From positions 22,666 through 86,665 of the forward strand of contig JAKSDQ010000250.1 of NCBI GenBank assembly GCA_022360015.1: a stretch of 64,000 bases of DNA, read 5' to 3'. Below the pieces are notes generated by a model. That model made no database searches. It was not told where the DNA came from and saw only the letters and a list, made by a program, of their open reading frames with translations. This DNA is from Cytophagales bacterium (GTDB lineage: Bacteria > Bacteroidota > Bacteroidia > Cytophagales > Cyclobacteriaceae). Position 1 is the stretch's first letter; every line of letters begins with the position of its first letter. Positions 47,501 to 56,746 of this stretch are shown here, piece by piece. The position numbers and the translations under genes were made by a program.

Positions 47501-50500
47501 CATAGAGCAGGGTGCTGTGGGCAACCCCTGGCAGCCTAATCTTTTCACTGGTAAAGGCAAGACCCTCAAATTCCGCTATCATACCAACATCGCCAATCAG
47601 GTGCGGCTGTGGGAGTTAACAGCAGGCACACAGCTACCCACGAGCACCACGCACTATGCCCCTAACGAATTGATGCTCAATGAAACCGAGGACGAACATG
47701 GTGCTGAGACCCATGAGTTCGTCGACAAGCTGGGCAGGACGGTGCTGAAAGAAGTAGAAAACGTGATCAGCAATACCCAGGTAGAATGGCTGCAGACCTA
47801 CTATGTCTATGATGAGTTCAACAACCTGCGTTATGTTTTCCCTCCCAAAGCTACCAGGCTGTTGGGTGATGGCAACTTTACCCCATCCGGTCCTGATGAT
47901 CCCATTTTGAAAAACCTGGTCTTCCAGTACCACTATGATGGCAGGCAACGCATGATTATGAAAAAGGTGCCTGGCGCTGAGCCGGTGTACATGGTCTACG
48001 ATCAGTTTGACAGGCTGGTGTTTACCCAGGATGGCAACCAGTTTCAAGACAGCGAGTGGAGCTTTACCAAATATGACCCCCTGAACCGGCCAGTGCTGAC
48101 CGGCACCATGACCCTGGCCAATAGCTGGGGCACAGACAGGATGGCCTACCGAGATGGTGTGGAGGCTGGACTGGATACTTACTACACCAACCACTTACCC
48201 AATGATGCCAACTACCGTTATGAGTCCTACAGCGCTTCTGATACCTGGGGTTACACCGACCGCAGCTACCCGCCACTGACCTTGGGCGCCCATGAGATCC
48301 TGACCGTTACCTTCTATGATAACTATGACTTTATCGCTGATGGCCGGTTGGGGACCACAACGGTGAATTATGGCTTTGAACCTGAATTGGGGTTGTTGAA
48401 CATGGATACTTTTACCAGGGTCAAAGGCCAGGTGACCGGCTCCCGCACCCAGGTGTTGGGAGAAAATAAATACTTAAATACAGTCATCTACTACGATGAG
48501 CGCTACCGGGTGGTCCAGACGGTCACAGACAATTACACCGGCGGCTTTGACAGGGTGACTACTGAATACGACTTCGCAGGACGGGTGCTGCGCACGCAGC
48601 AGACCCACCGGCGGGGTACGGGCAGCTTTGAGGACCTGGTGGTGAACCAAAGCTTTACCTATGACCATGCCAGCCGGCTATTGAATACTTACCACCGTAT
48701 CAATAGCCAGGACTCGGTCCTTCTGACCGCCAACCGCTACAATGAAATCGGTGAGCTGGTGGAGAAAAACCTGCACAGCGCGCTGATGACCAATCCACAA
48801 TTCAAACAGTCGGTGGACTACCGCTATAACATCCGGGGATGGCTGATCAGGATCAATAACAGTGCGCTGACAACGGGCGGCATCAATACCGGGGACCAGG
48901 CACCGGATTATTTCGGCATGGCGCTGTATTATAACCTGAAAGTCCCCGGTTTAAACTATGACATGACCGGCACCGGGCAGGATCCCATGAACAGCCCTTT
49001 GCCCTATTTTGAGCAGCTATTGCAGGGACTGCCGTTAAAGCCGGTTATTTCCTACCAACTACCGGATATTTTTAACCGAAATCCTACTGCTTTCAAACAC
49101 CCGGTACCTGCGAAAATACAAAATGGCCATAAGGCTGGCTGGGGCCATAAGTTTGGCGTAGATTACCGGGGGGTAAATTCCGGGAAGGTCAACCCAGGAA
49201 AGATCAAGGCTAAAATGGCCAAAGACAAAAAACCCGGCATTGGCTTCTACAGCCCGCGGCAGTTGCCGGATAAAACCGGCAGGGTGTCGCATCATAACTG
49301 CAGCAGCCAGCAAAGTACTTCTCCGGTAGCCGTAGCCTCTGGCGAAGGACTCGGCACTTCACCTGTTATCTGCTTACAAGAACAGGATGTTTTATCCGGT
49401 GATGATGATGAGTCCGAAAGTTGGGCAGTACACCTCACCCCTGAAGTATTCCTGGATGTTGACCCCGCTACGCTGACAGCCTCCCTGGACGGCACCATTT
49501 GGGTCACCGGGGATTTTACCACCGGGGTGGCCTCAAAAGATAAGTCTTTGGGAAAGAAGGCTGGGAAGAACACATCCCTTCTCAGTGAGGAACTGTGGCT
49601 GGAGGCTGAGTGTGGCACAAGGGGTCCGAACTGGACCATGGCCAGTGATGCCTCGGCCTCTAACAACAACTACATGGTCATGCAGACAGGTACCGCCCAA
49701 ATGACCACCCCGCCTTCCACAGTCGCCGACCATTTAAGTTATACTTTCGACATCACCACTGCCGGAGATTATAAAGTCTGGGGCAGGGCTTTTACCACTA
49801 GTGCCAACGACGACTCGTTTTGGGTAAGGATGGATGGTGCAAGCTGGATCAAGTGGAATGCCATCCCTACCGGTAGCTGGTTGTGGGATGATATCCATGA
49901 CTCAGATAACTCGGGGGTGGCAGTCACTTTCAACCTTACCGCAGGCAGCCACACCCTGGATATTGCCTTCCGGGAGCCAGGGGCTAAAATTGATAAACTG
50001 TATATTTCTTCTACCGGAGTAGCCCCCACAGGTACAGGCCAAGCAGCCACTAACTGTGTGGCCACTGCTCCGCCGGCTGACCCCACAGGGCTTGTCACCC
50101 TCCGCACTTCATTCGACTACATCACCTTTAGCTGGGATGCCAATGCACAGATTGTGGATGACTACGCCGTTGAAAGGTCTGAAGATAACATCAATTTCAT
50201 CGCAGTGGGCACTGTCGCAGGAAATGCCCTTTCCTTCCAGGACCATACCGTACAGGCAGGCACCGGCTATTACTACCGCATCAAAGCCAACAACAGCCTG
50301 GGCAACTCAGGCTTTTCAACCTCCCTGAATGCATCATCCCTAGCTGACCCCGGGATCATTAAAGACCAGTTGCTCCTCTACCTGGACGCCCGCAACCCTG
50401 CCAGCTACCCCGGGTCGGGCAATACCTGGTATGATTTAAGCACTGGCACCAACGATGCCACCCTCAACGCCTATTCTTTTGATGGCACCGATTTGAGTTT

Positions 50501-53500
50501 TACCTACAACGGCACCCAGGTGATCACTGGCGAAAACCTGCCCATTGCCCAAAACCAGGCTTTCAGTGTAGGCTTTTGGATCAACCCATCGGACAACTCA
50601 AGGCCTAATATGGTGCGGAGCAGCTTTAATGTGGGAGCATTCATTTTCGGGGTGCGCAGTGGTTTTCCAGGTTCCATTCAGGCAGGTATCGACAACCTTG
50701 ATGAGAATGCCATGATCGCCCGGACAGATTTGCCGGCAGGACTGCTGGCCAATAACCAGGACCAGTATTTTGTATACACCTATGAAAACAACATCGCCTC
50801 GCTGTATAAGAACGGACAACACTTCATCAGCAAAGACATCGGCCCGATGACGGCGGCATGGGGCAAGTTTATCCTAAGTTATGCCCTGGGCCGGTTTAAT
50901 GTTGCCCAGGTCTACGGACGGGCCCTGACAGCGGATGAGGTGTGGCACAACTATTACATGGGTTATGGTCATACAAGCAGCACGGTAACTGTGCCCGCCA
51001 CCTCTACGGATGTTGTGGCCACGGCTTTATCGGTCAGCCAGGTATCCCTTACATGGAGCGATGTAGCCACCGATGAGGTGTACTACCTGGTGGAGCGGTC
51101 AACGGACGGGACCAACTTCACCCCGTTGAAATACCTGCCGGCCGGTGCCACTGCCCATGAAGATGTGGGCCTGAATGCAGCCACCGCTTACACCTACCGG
51201 GTGACAGCCGTAAATGCGGCGGGCAGTTCTGCCCCTTCAGCGAACCAAACCGCTACCACTGATCCACTGCCGGTGATCAACATTGTCAGCGATGGCCTGG
51301 AGTTGTACCTGGATGCAGGTCATGTGTCCAGCTACAATGGAGCAGGCACAGGCACGGTGTGGAATGATATCAGCGGCAAGAACCACCATGCCACTCTGGA
51401 TGAAGGAGTTGCTGTTTTATCCGGGCACCTGCGTTTTAACAACCGGGGATTCTCAGCACCGGTACCTGCCTTGACAGCAGGCATAACCAACTTTTCAGTG
51501 GGCTTCTGGATGCGGCCTACCCAGGCAGGGTATCGCAACAACAACCTGCAGGCGAGCGGCGCTGAATTTGGTAACGGGGCCTTTTTCAGCCGCAATGATG
51601 CGGTCAATTTCAGGTATGTGACGGGGGTGACCGCCACCAACATGTTTGACAGTTACAGTGTCTACATTTTGGATGAATGGGCCTATTTTGTGTTTACCTA
51701 TGATAACGGTACTGCTCGCATGTATAAAAACGGGGTGGAGTTCAGTAACAGCCCAAAGGTGCAGGACCCGGTAACGGTAGACTTTGAAAACCTGATGTTG
51801 AAACAGGGGTATGGTGATTTTGACCTGTTACAGGTGTATTCCAAAACACTGACTGCCCAGGAGGTTTTTCAGAACTATGAAATCCACAAAAACCGCTACT
51901 TTGTGCCCACCCAGGTACCTGCAGCACCCACAGACCTGGCTGTCAATACCCTCGGATCCTATGAAATCAAAATCACCTGGACAGACAATGCAGACAACGA
52001 GGACAAATTTGTCGTTGAGATGGCTAGTGATATCAACGGCCCTTTTACGGTGCTCGACGAGGTGATTGTCAATGTCAATAACTATACCCATGATAACCTG
52101 ACCCCCAACCAGATAGTTTACTTCCGGGTGAAGGCAGAGAACAGTCTGGGCAGTTCAGGTTACAGTAATGTACTTACGGCCAAAACTTTATCTGCCAAGA
52201 CCACCCCACCTTTGCCGCCCACAGGCTTGAGTGCCAGTGTGCAGTCCTACAACAGGATCAGGCTGATCTGGAACGATGTGGCCACCCATGAGGATGAATA
52301 CCAGGTAGAAAGTTCCACGGATGGCACTAACTACAGTGTTTTAGCTGTCTTGCCGTTTAATACCAGCTCCTATGAGGACACAGGTCTTGAACCCAACACC
52401 ACCTATCACTACCGGGTAGCAGCACTTAATTCCAGGGGAAGTTCGGGGTACAGCAACACGGTCAGTGGCATCACCACCTCTTTCCCGGATTTCTCCGTGG
52501 TCACCAGCGGCCTGGAATTGTACCTGGATGCAACCCTGACGATGAGTTATGACGGCAGTGGCCCTGACTGGTATGATTTGAGCGGCAAGGGCAATGATGC
52601 CACCCTGGATGCGGGTGTGGTCAAACAAAACGGCAGGCTGCACTTTACCGATCAGGGTTTTGAGGCGCCCCTGCCGGGACTGCCGGCGGGTACCACCCAC
52701 TTTTCAGTAGGCTTCTGGCTGCGGCCTGATGCACAGGGATATACCTACAACAATGTCAGTTCTGTCAACGCGGCCCATCTGGTAGGCGCCTACTATGCTA
52801 CCAATGAAAGCGGGACCAGGATGGTGACCGGTGTGCTGGAGAACCGTTTCGGGCCTTACAATATTTATCAATTGGGTAAGTGGGTATACATCGTTTATAC
52901 TTATGATAATGGTGTGGGCCGATTGTACAGGAACGGCACTTTGCGTGATGGTCCTGCCAACCAGGGGCCGGTGCAAGTAGATTTTCAGAAGATGATCTAT
53001 ACCAAGGGCCATGGGGACTTTGAAGTGCTGCAGGTGTATAACAGGACGCTGAGCGAGGCCGAGGTATTGCAGAACTACAATGCGGACAAAGACCGCTACC
53101 GCAGTACTGTAGCTATACCGGCGGCCCCTTCCGGGTTAGCGGCGAGTGTGGCTTCAAAATCACAGATTAACCTGGCCTGGACCGACAATGCCACTGATGA
53201 GGGGAATTATGTGGTAGAGTTTTCAACAGACGGTGGGGTGAGCTATCGGCCCCTGGTGAGTTTACCTTCTGCGGCGGCGGCCTATGAACATGCAGGTTTG
53301 TCTCCCGGGCAGACGGTTTACTACCGGGTGCAGGCCATCAACTCAACGGGTAATTCAGCTTACAGCAATGTAGTAAGTGCGGCCACATTGCTGGAAGAAC
53401 CTGCCGGGTTAAGTGGCACCCCGTACTTGTCTACCCGTATAGATTTGTCCTGGGTAGATAACGCTGAAAACGAAGTGGGCTATCAGATAGAAAGAAAGGG

Positions 53501-56372
53501 GGTAACCGAAGGTACCTACACCCTGGTCCATACCACTGCGGCAGATGTGAGCACTCATAGTGATGCAGCCCTTCCTACTGAGACGACCTACAACTACCGG
53601 GTCAGGGCCGTAAACGGGGCCAACTATTCGGTATATACCCCTGAGATAACCGTGACCACCGGCCTTACCCCGCCGACAGGGCTTTCGGCCTCCGGCGTAT
53701 CAGCCTTTGAGATGGACCTCACCTGGCAGGACAACACTTCGGCCGAGAGTGGTTATGTGTTGGAGCGGTCGCTGTCCAGCAGCAGCGGTTTCGAACAGGT
53801 GGCCAGCCTAGGGGCGAATGTGACTGCCTTCAGGGATGAAGGCCTGGTGCCTGAGACCACTTATTTCTACCGGCTGCAGGCTGTAGATGCCAACGGTCAT
53901 TCGGATTACAGTAATGTGGCCGGTGCTTCCACCTTGCCGCTGTTATTTTCCAACCCTGACCTGGCATACAAGGCTGAGCCTTATTACAACGGCAACATCT
54001 CAGCCATCACCTGGCAGACCTACAATTCCGGGCAAGAGCAGGGCTACACCTATACCTATGATCACGTAAACCGTATCAAGAGCGCCAGCCATGTGTATGC
54101 TACCGGTACGAACACCTGGAACATGAATGAGGCAGGGTTCAGTGTGGGCAATATCATGTATGACCGGAATGGCAACATCCAAAGCCTGAAAAGGCAGGCA
54201 AAGAACCTGTATGGGGTCTATGTGCTGGATGATCTGGACTACAGCTATGAAGATGCGGAAGTGTCCAACCGCCTGCAGGCTGTCATAGATAGTTCAGGTG
54301 TAGGGGAGGGTTTTAAGGACGGCAATACTTCGGCTATTGATTACAGTTATGATGCCAACGGCAATTTGACTAGTGATGCCAACAAAGACATCGCTAGTAT
54401 CGAATACAACCTCCTGAACCTGCCCAGACGGATTGTGTTTGCCGATGGTAATGAGATATTGTACACCTACGATGCGGCGGGTACTAAGCTCAGAAAGGAG
54501 GTACGGGAAGATGTGGAGGGCACGGTGGTGAAGACCGTCACCGACTACACCTCTGGGGTGCAGTACACCATCAACGATTACCAGGGAGCGGGGGAGACCA
54601 CCAGCCGTGACTTTGTGATGACCCCTGAGGGCAGGGCCACCACAGAGGACGCAGAGGCTGTGAGTACCGCCTATAATTACGAATATAACCTCACGGACCA
54701 TTTAGGGAATGTCCGGGTGACCTTCACGACCAGGGAGGAGCAGCCCGATGAGTATGTGGCTACTTTTGAAACAAATGAGCAGCCGGTCGAAGCGCTGGAT
54801 TTTCAGAACTATGGTGATGCTACGATTATCAGCAATACCTTGTATAATCATACCGCAGGCGTTGGATCGGATCAGTCTGTCAGGTTAAGTGGTGCGCCAG
54901 GTGAGATTATCGGGTTGGCTAAATCGTTAGCCGTAGTGCCGGGGGATGTGGTCCACATTGAGGCTTATGCCAAGTATTGGTCTCCGACTGCCAATGCTAC
55001 CAACCTGGGTGGTATCTTAGGCGCTGTAGCTGATGCTTTCGGGGTAGCCAATCCGGCCACACCCGATGCCCAGGCGGCCTATAATGCGTTAAGTGATCTG
55101 TTTAGTATAGGCCCGTTTCTGGACGCTTCGGACTGGGAGGATCCGGCTGCTCCCAAGGCCTTTATCAACTATATTTTATTTGATCAGGGTTATGAGCCTT
55201 ATTTCTATGAAATCGACCAGATCGATATTACTGCAAATGAAGATGGGACGGACATTCCCCATGATTACCTTACATTAACTGCAAATGTCACTAAACCTGG
55301 TTATATTTACATTTATCTGTCCAATGAGAATGATAAGTTGGTGGATACGTTCTTTGATGATTTTAAGATAACGCATACCAAGTCTCCTATTATCTCAGCG
55401 GATGATTATTATCCGTTTGGGTTGCAAATTGCGCAGAATAGCTATCAGAGAGAAGGAGCGACCGATCAGAAGTACAAGTACCAAGGTCAAGAAAGGCAGT
55501 TTGATTTTGATTTAGACTGGGATATGTTTAGGTTCCGAACCCATGATCCTGCTATTGCAAGATTTCTACAGGTTGATCCGCTTTCTGACGATTATGTTTA
55601 TAACAGCCCTTATGCTTTTGCAGAAAATAAACTAGGACTTGGTACTGAACTTGAAGGAGCCGAGTTGAATTTATTTCCTTGGCTAGCAGCAGATGCTGTT
55701 GTAAATCCTAGTGGAGTTGGAGCTCATTCATTGGGGATATTAAAAGGACTTGAGAATAATGTGACGGGTTTAATAGATGCTGTTACGCATCCTATTGAGA
55801 CGGCGAAAGGTTTGGGTAATTTGGCGTTATTAGGAGCTTCGCAAGGTAATGCGGCCACTTCAATAGCAATAGATAATGCTCTTGGTACGAACTCTTTTGA
55901 AACGGGCGCAGCACTTGGAAATGCCATAGAACAAGGAGTCGATAACCTGATTAGTGGAGATGGGCTCGAACGTGGTGAAGTGATTGGAGAAATAGCAGGG
56001 GCTGTTATTGGTGCAAAAGGTACGACGGCTGCTACAAAGGCTGTTTCAACGGCTGTAAAAGCTAATAAAACAGTTAAGGTTTTTCGAGTTTTTGGAGGTG
56101 ATGCTAAAGCCAAAGGTTTTTCTTTTACTCCAGATAATCCAAAAAGTGTAGCTAATTTTAGAGATGCAGCAGGCCTACCATCCGGAGGAGCAAGTGGAGT
56201 TACTAATACAGGTCGCTTTGTTATTGAGGGGACGGTTAAAAATAAGCATATTATTAAAAGGAAGTTAGCAGATCCACTAGACGGTAATGCTGGAAAAGGG
56301 GTTCGTGAATTTATCATAGACCCTGAGAATGTGAAAATACAGAGAGTTTCAGGAGTAAACCCAGAGTTTTAG
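44580..56372 (+). CDS. Giant LRR-RHS-CBM-Fn3-LamG polymorphic toxin-like protein
   Basis: About 3,930 residues from the signal peptide of Met 38 of the track frame (WAYLIGICLQLSFSTCYAQ). In track numbering: 25 LRRs of 24 residues at about 115-750; DUF6443 at about 878-1010 (AVEQLDRTVDYFDGLGRPIQ); YD repeats to about 1490; a basic linker; a carbohydrate-binding-like domain at about 1710-1850; then one Fn3 and LamG, Fn3 and LamG, two Fn3 and LamG, and three Fn3 to about 3156; YD repeats again from NPDLAYKAEPYYNGNIS; RHS core (DDYYPFGLQIAQNSYQREGA) at about 3645-3720; variable tip to 3967. The C-terminal 105 residues (VFRVFGGDAKAKGF to VSGVNPEF) look like a toxin. An immunity candidate follows by 2 bp. 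Confidence 0.9.
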   Translation: MKKVKDLFINRWAYLIGICLQLSFSTCYAQGEGLVPDAVEHAALVDLYNNLDGPNWTNKTNWLQGTTNTDFENWWGVSTSNGDVTGISLPLNNLMGSIPSTMGNLTALVNLNLHTNQITGTIPTEVGDLINLSALHLHNNQLIGNIPTSLGNLSNLTVLELNFNSLSGDIPASLGNLNNLERLYLYSNQLTGSIPATLGNLVNLKHLIVSSNQLSGSIPATLGNLTNLVNLNLRSNQLTGNIPTELGGLSNLSTMYLFHNRLSGDIPSSLSNLSNLTILDLHYNNLSGSIPSNLGNLNNLRELYLYNNQLTGAIPSSLGNLINLKHLIASTNQLSGSIPSSLGNLVNLISLNLHTNQLTGSIPVELGNLANLSTLYLYTNQLSGSIPSSLGNLTGLIYLHLNSNALSGTIPSSIGNLSNLIRLRLSWNNLSGEIPASIGNLANLKELLLFNNQLGGSIPSTVGQLSNLGILHLQKNSLAGNIPDEIGNMNSLYSLYLTSNNLSGTIPNAIGNLTGLQFLHLDDNSFGGTIPNSIGNLNNLRRLRLHFNNLSGEIPESIGNLTSLQELLLYNNQLIGSLPPTIGRLSNLGVLHLQTNSLTGGIPYEIGNLNLLYSLNLSGNQLSGAIPNTIGNLSELLYLYLENNLLTGNIPASIGNLNSLIFLRLQFNNLSGEIPVSASNLTNLTQLFLYNNNFASFPSFAGNTNASNLTVNIKNNKIVFEGLESNFTAVDQPIFGALIYAPQSTVGTSQTIGFQIGNPVTLTFQSIAFNNQYQWQKFNGTIWQDVFGATTNNYTIANTTAGDIGTQYRCKITNTRATQLTLYTESYTLAEALPPIPNQALNYIISNTITEKGVTEDNAINNLAVEQLDRTVDYFDGLGRPIQSVIVQGSPRKNDVVQHREYDAFGRENKEYLPYTAYMHEGNIKNNGSFKEDPLGDLYTFYYPGNNSDPVKDVAREFHKYALKVFEPSPLNRLIEQGAVGNPWQPNLFTGKGKTLKFRYHTNIANQVRLWELTAGTQLPTSTTHYAPNELMLNETEDEHGAETHEFVDKLGRTVLKEVENVISNTQVEWLQTYYVYDEFNNLRYVFPPKATRLLGDGNFTPSGPDDPILKNLVFQYHYDGRQRMIMKKVPGAEPVYMVYDQFDRLVFTQDGNQFQDSEWSFTKYDPLNRPVLTGTMTLANSWGTDRMAYRDGVEAGLDTYYTNHLPNDANYRYESYSASDTWGYTDRSYPPLTLGAHEILTVTFYDNYDFIADGRLGTTTVNYGFEPELGLLNMDTFTRVKGQVTGSRTQVLGENKYLNTVIYYDERYRVVQTVTDNYTGGFDRVTTEYDFAGRVLRTQQTHRRGTGSFEDLVVNQSFTYDHASRLLNTYHRINSQDSVLLTANRYNEIGELVEKNLHSALMTNPQFKQSVDYRYNIRGWLIRINNSALTTGGINTGDQAPDYFGMALYYNLKVPGLNYDMTGTGQDPMNSPLPYFEQLLQGLPLKPVISYQLPDIFNRNPTAFKHPVPAKIQNGHKAGWGHKFGVDYRGVNSGKVNPGKIKAKMAKDKKPGIGFYSPRQLPDKTGRVSHHNCSSQQSTSPVAVASGEGLGTSPVICLQEQDVLSGDDDESESWAVHLTPEVFLDVDPATLTASLDGTIWVTGDFTTGVASKDKSLGKKAGKNTSLLSEELWLEAECGTRGPNWTMASDASASNNNYMVMQTGTAQMTTPPSTVADHLSYTFDITTAGDYKVWGRAFTTSANDDSFWVRMDGASWIKWNAIPTGSWLWDDIHDSDNSGVAVTFNLTAGSHTLDIAFREPGAKIDKLYISSTGVAPTGTGQAATNCVATAPPADPTGLVTLRTSFDYITFSWDANAQIVDDYAVERSEDNINFIAVGTVAGNALSFQDHTVQAGTGYYYRIKANNSLGNSGFSTSLNASSLADPGIIKDQLLLYLDARNPASYPGSGNTWYDLSTGTNDATLNAYSFDGTDLSFTYNGTQVITGENLPIAQNQAFSVGFWINPSDNSRPNMVRSSFNVGAFIFGVRSGFPGSIQAGIDNLDENAMIARTDLPAGLLANNQDQYFVYTYENNIASLYKNGQHFISKDIGPMTAAWGKFILSYALGRFNVAQVYGRALTADEVWHNYYMGYGHTSSTVTVPATSTDVVATALSVSQVSLTWSDVATDEVYYLVERSTDGTNFTPLKYLPAGATAHEDVGLNAATAYTYRVTAVNAAGSSAPSANQTATTDPLPVINIVSDGLELYLDAGHVSSYNGAGTGTVWNDISGKNHHATLDEGVAVLSGHLRFNNRGFSAPVPALTAGITNFSVGFWMRPTQAGYRNNNLQASGAEFGNGAFFSRNDAVNFRYVTGVTATNMFDSYSVYILDEWAYFVFTYDNGTARMYKNGVEFSNSPKVQDPVTVDFENLMLKQGYGDFDLLQVYSKTLTAQEVFQNYEIHKNRYFVPTQVPAAPTDLAVNTLGSYEIKITWTDNADNEDKFVVEMASDINGPFTVLDEVIVNVNNYTHDNLTPNQIVYFRVKAENSLGSSGYSNVLTAKTLSAKTTPPLPPTGLSASVQSYNRIRLIWNDVATHEDEYQVESSTDGTNYSVLAVLPFNTSSYEDTGLEPNTTYHYRVAALNSRGSSGYSNTVSGITTSFPDFSVVTSGLELYLDATLTMSYDGSGPDWYDLSGKGNDATLDAGVVKQNGRLHFTDQGFEAPLPGLPAGTTHFSVGFWLRPDAQGYTYNNVSSVNAAHLVGAYYATNESGTRMVTGVLENRFGPYNIYQLGKWVYIVYTYDNGVGRLYRNGTLRDGPANQGPVQVDFQKMIYTKGHGDFEVLQVYNRTLSEAEVLQNYNADKDRYRSTVAIPAAPSGLAASVASKSQINLAWTDNATDEGNYVVEFSTDGGVSYRPLVSLPSAAAAYEHAGLSPGQTVYYRVQAINSTGNSAYSNVVSAATLLEEPAGLSGTPYLSTRIDLSWVDNAENEVGYQIERKGVTEGTYTLVHTTAADVSTHSDAALPTETTYNYRVRAVNGANYSVYTPEITVTTGLTPPTGLSASGVSAFEMDLTWQDNTSAESGYVLERSLSSSSGFEQVASLGANVTAFRDEGLVPETTYFYRLQAVDANGHSDYSNVAGASTLPLLFSNPDLAYKAEPYYNGNISAITWQTYNSGQEQGYTYTYDHVNRIKSASHVYATGTNTWNMNEAGFSVGNIMYDRNGNIQSLKRQAKNLYGVYVLDDLDYSYEDAEVSNRLQAVIDSSGVGEGFKDGNTSAIDYSYDANGNLTSDANKDIASIEYNLLNLPRRIVFADGNEILYTYDAAGTKLRKEVREDVEGTVVKTVTDYTSGVQYTINDYQGAGETTSRDFVMTPEGRATTEDAEAVSTAYNYEYNLTDHLGNVRVTFTTREEQPDEYVATFETNEQPVEALDFQNYGDATIISNTLYNHTAGVGSDQSVRLSGAPGEIIGLAKSLAVVPGDVVHIEAYAKYWSPTANATNLGGILGAVADAFGVANPATPDAQAAYNALSDLFSIGPFLDASDWEDPAAPKAFINYILFDQGYEPYFYEIDQIDITANEDGTDIPHDYLTLTANVTKPGYIYIYLSNENDKLVDTFFDDFKITHTKSPIISADDYYPFGLQIAQNSYQREGATDQKYKYQGQERQFDFDLDWDMFRFRTHDPAIARFLQVDPLSDDYVYNSPYAFAENKLGLGTELEGAELNLFPWLAADAVVNPSGVGAHSLGILKGLENNVTGLIDAVTHPIETAKGLGNLALLGASQGNAATSIAIDNALGTNSFETGAALGNAIEQGVDNLISGDGLERGEVIGEIAGAVIGAKGTTAATKAVSTAVKANKTVKVFRVFGGDAKAKGFSFTPDNPKSVANFRDAAGLPSGGASGVTNTGRFVIEGTVKNKHIIKRKLADPLDGNAGKGVREFIIDPENVKIQRVSGVNPEF
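44881..46680 (+). repeat. Five 360-bp super-repeats of five LRRs each
   Basis: The 72-bp LRR unit repeats without indels for about 25 copies. Every fifth unit returns to the same variant, so blocks starting at 44881, 45241, 45601, 45961 and 46321 line up at exactly 360 bp. Repeat consensus is NLxxLxxLxLxxNxLxGxIP, the plant-specific/GNxIP-type LRR. Later blocks resemble each other more than the first three. Confidence 0.9.
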
Positions 56373-56374
56373 TT

Positions 56375-56746
56375 ATGGAGTACAAAAAGTATTATTTATC
56401 ATCTTTAGATAGTTATCAATTTACGGAAATACGTGAACTTGAAGTTTTAAGAGAAATTGTCATAGAACCTAAATCTAAAGAGGCGTGGTTAGTTAAAGTA
56501 AATCCTTCTGTAATTGGGCAAAACTTTGGGTTAGGAGGTGAGGATATTAATTATTTGATTTTGACACCAAGACATAAAGGTGAAAACATGCACCCTCTTC
56601 CAAAATTTCCGTGTTTCGTACATATCGCTCGCATATTATCTAATCATTTGCCTCCTGTTACAGAAACAACAATGAGATCAAAAGAATTAGAAACAATTGG
56701 ATGGGGGGAGATTTATAAAAGACGCCCCTCTCATTCTCCAGACTGA
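56375..56746 (+). CDS. Candidate immunity protein for the giant RHS tip
   Basis: A 123-residue cytoplasmic-looking protein without a signal peptide, starting 2 bp after the giant gene stop. No family is recognised. Position directly after a variable RHS tip and low-GC, AT-rich composition match immunity genes. It converges with an XRE gene whose extended frame overlaps it by 60 bp. Confidence 0.65.
   Translation: MEYKKYYLSSLDSYQFTEIRELEVLREIVIEPKSKEAWLVKVNPSVIGQNFGLGGEDINYLILTPRHKGENMHPLPKFPCFVHIARILSNHLPPVTETTMRSKELETIGWGEIYKRRPSHSPD

Noticed and set aside
55724-56317. 197-residue antisense frame at the end of the giant gene
   Set aside because: It is a shadow of the toxin tip region, with Pro/Ala/Ser-rich composition typical of reverse frames.
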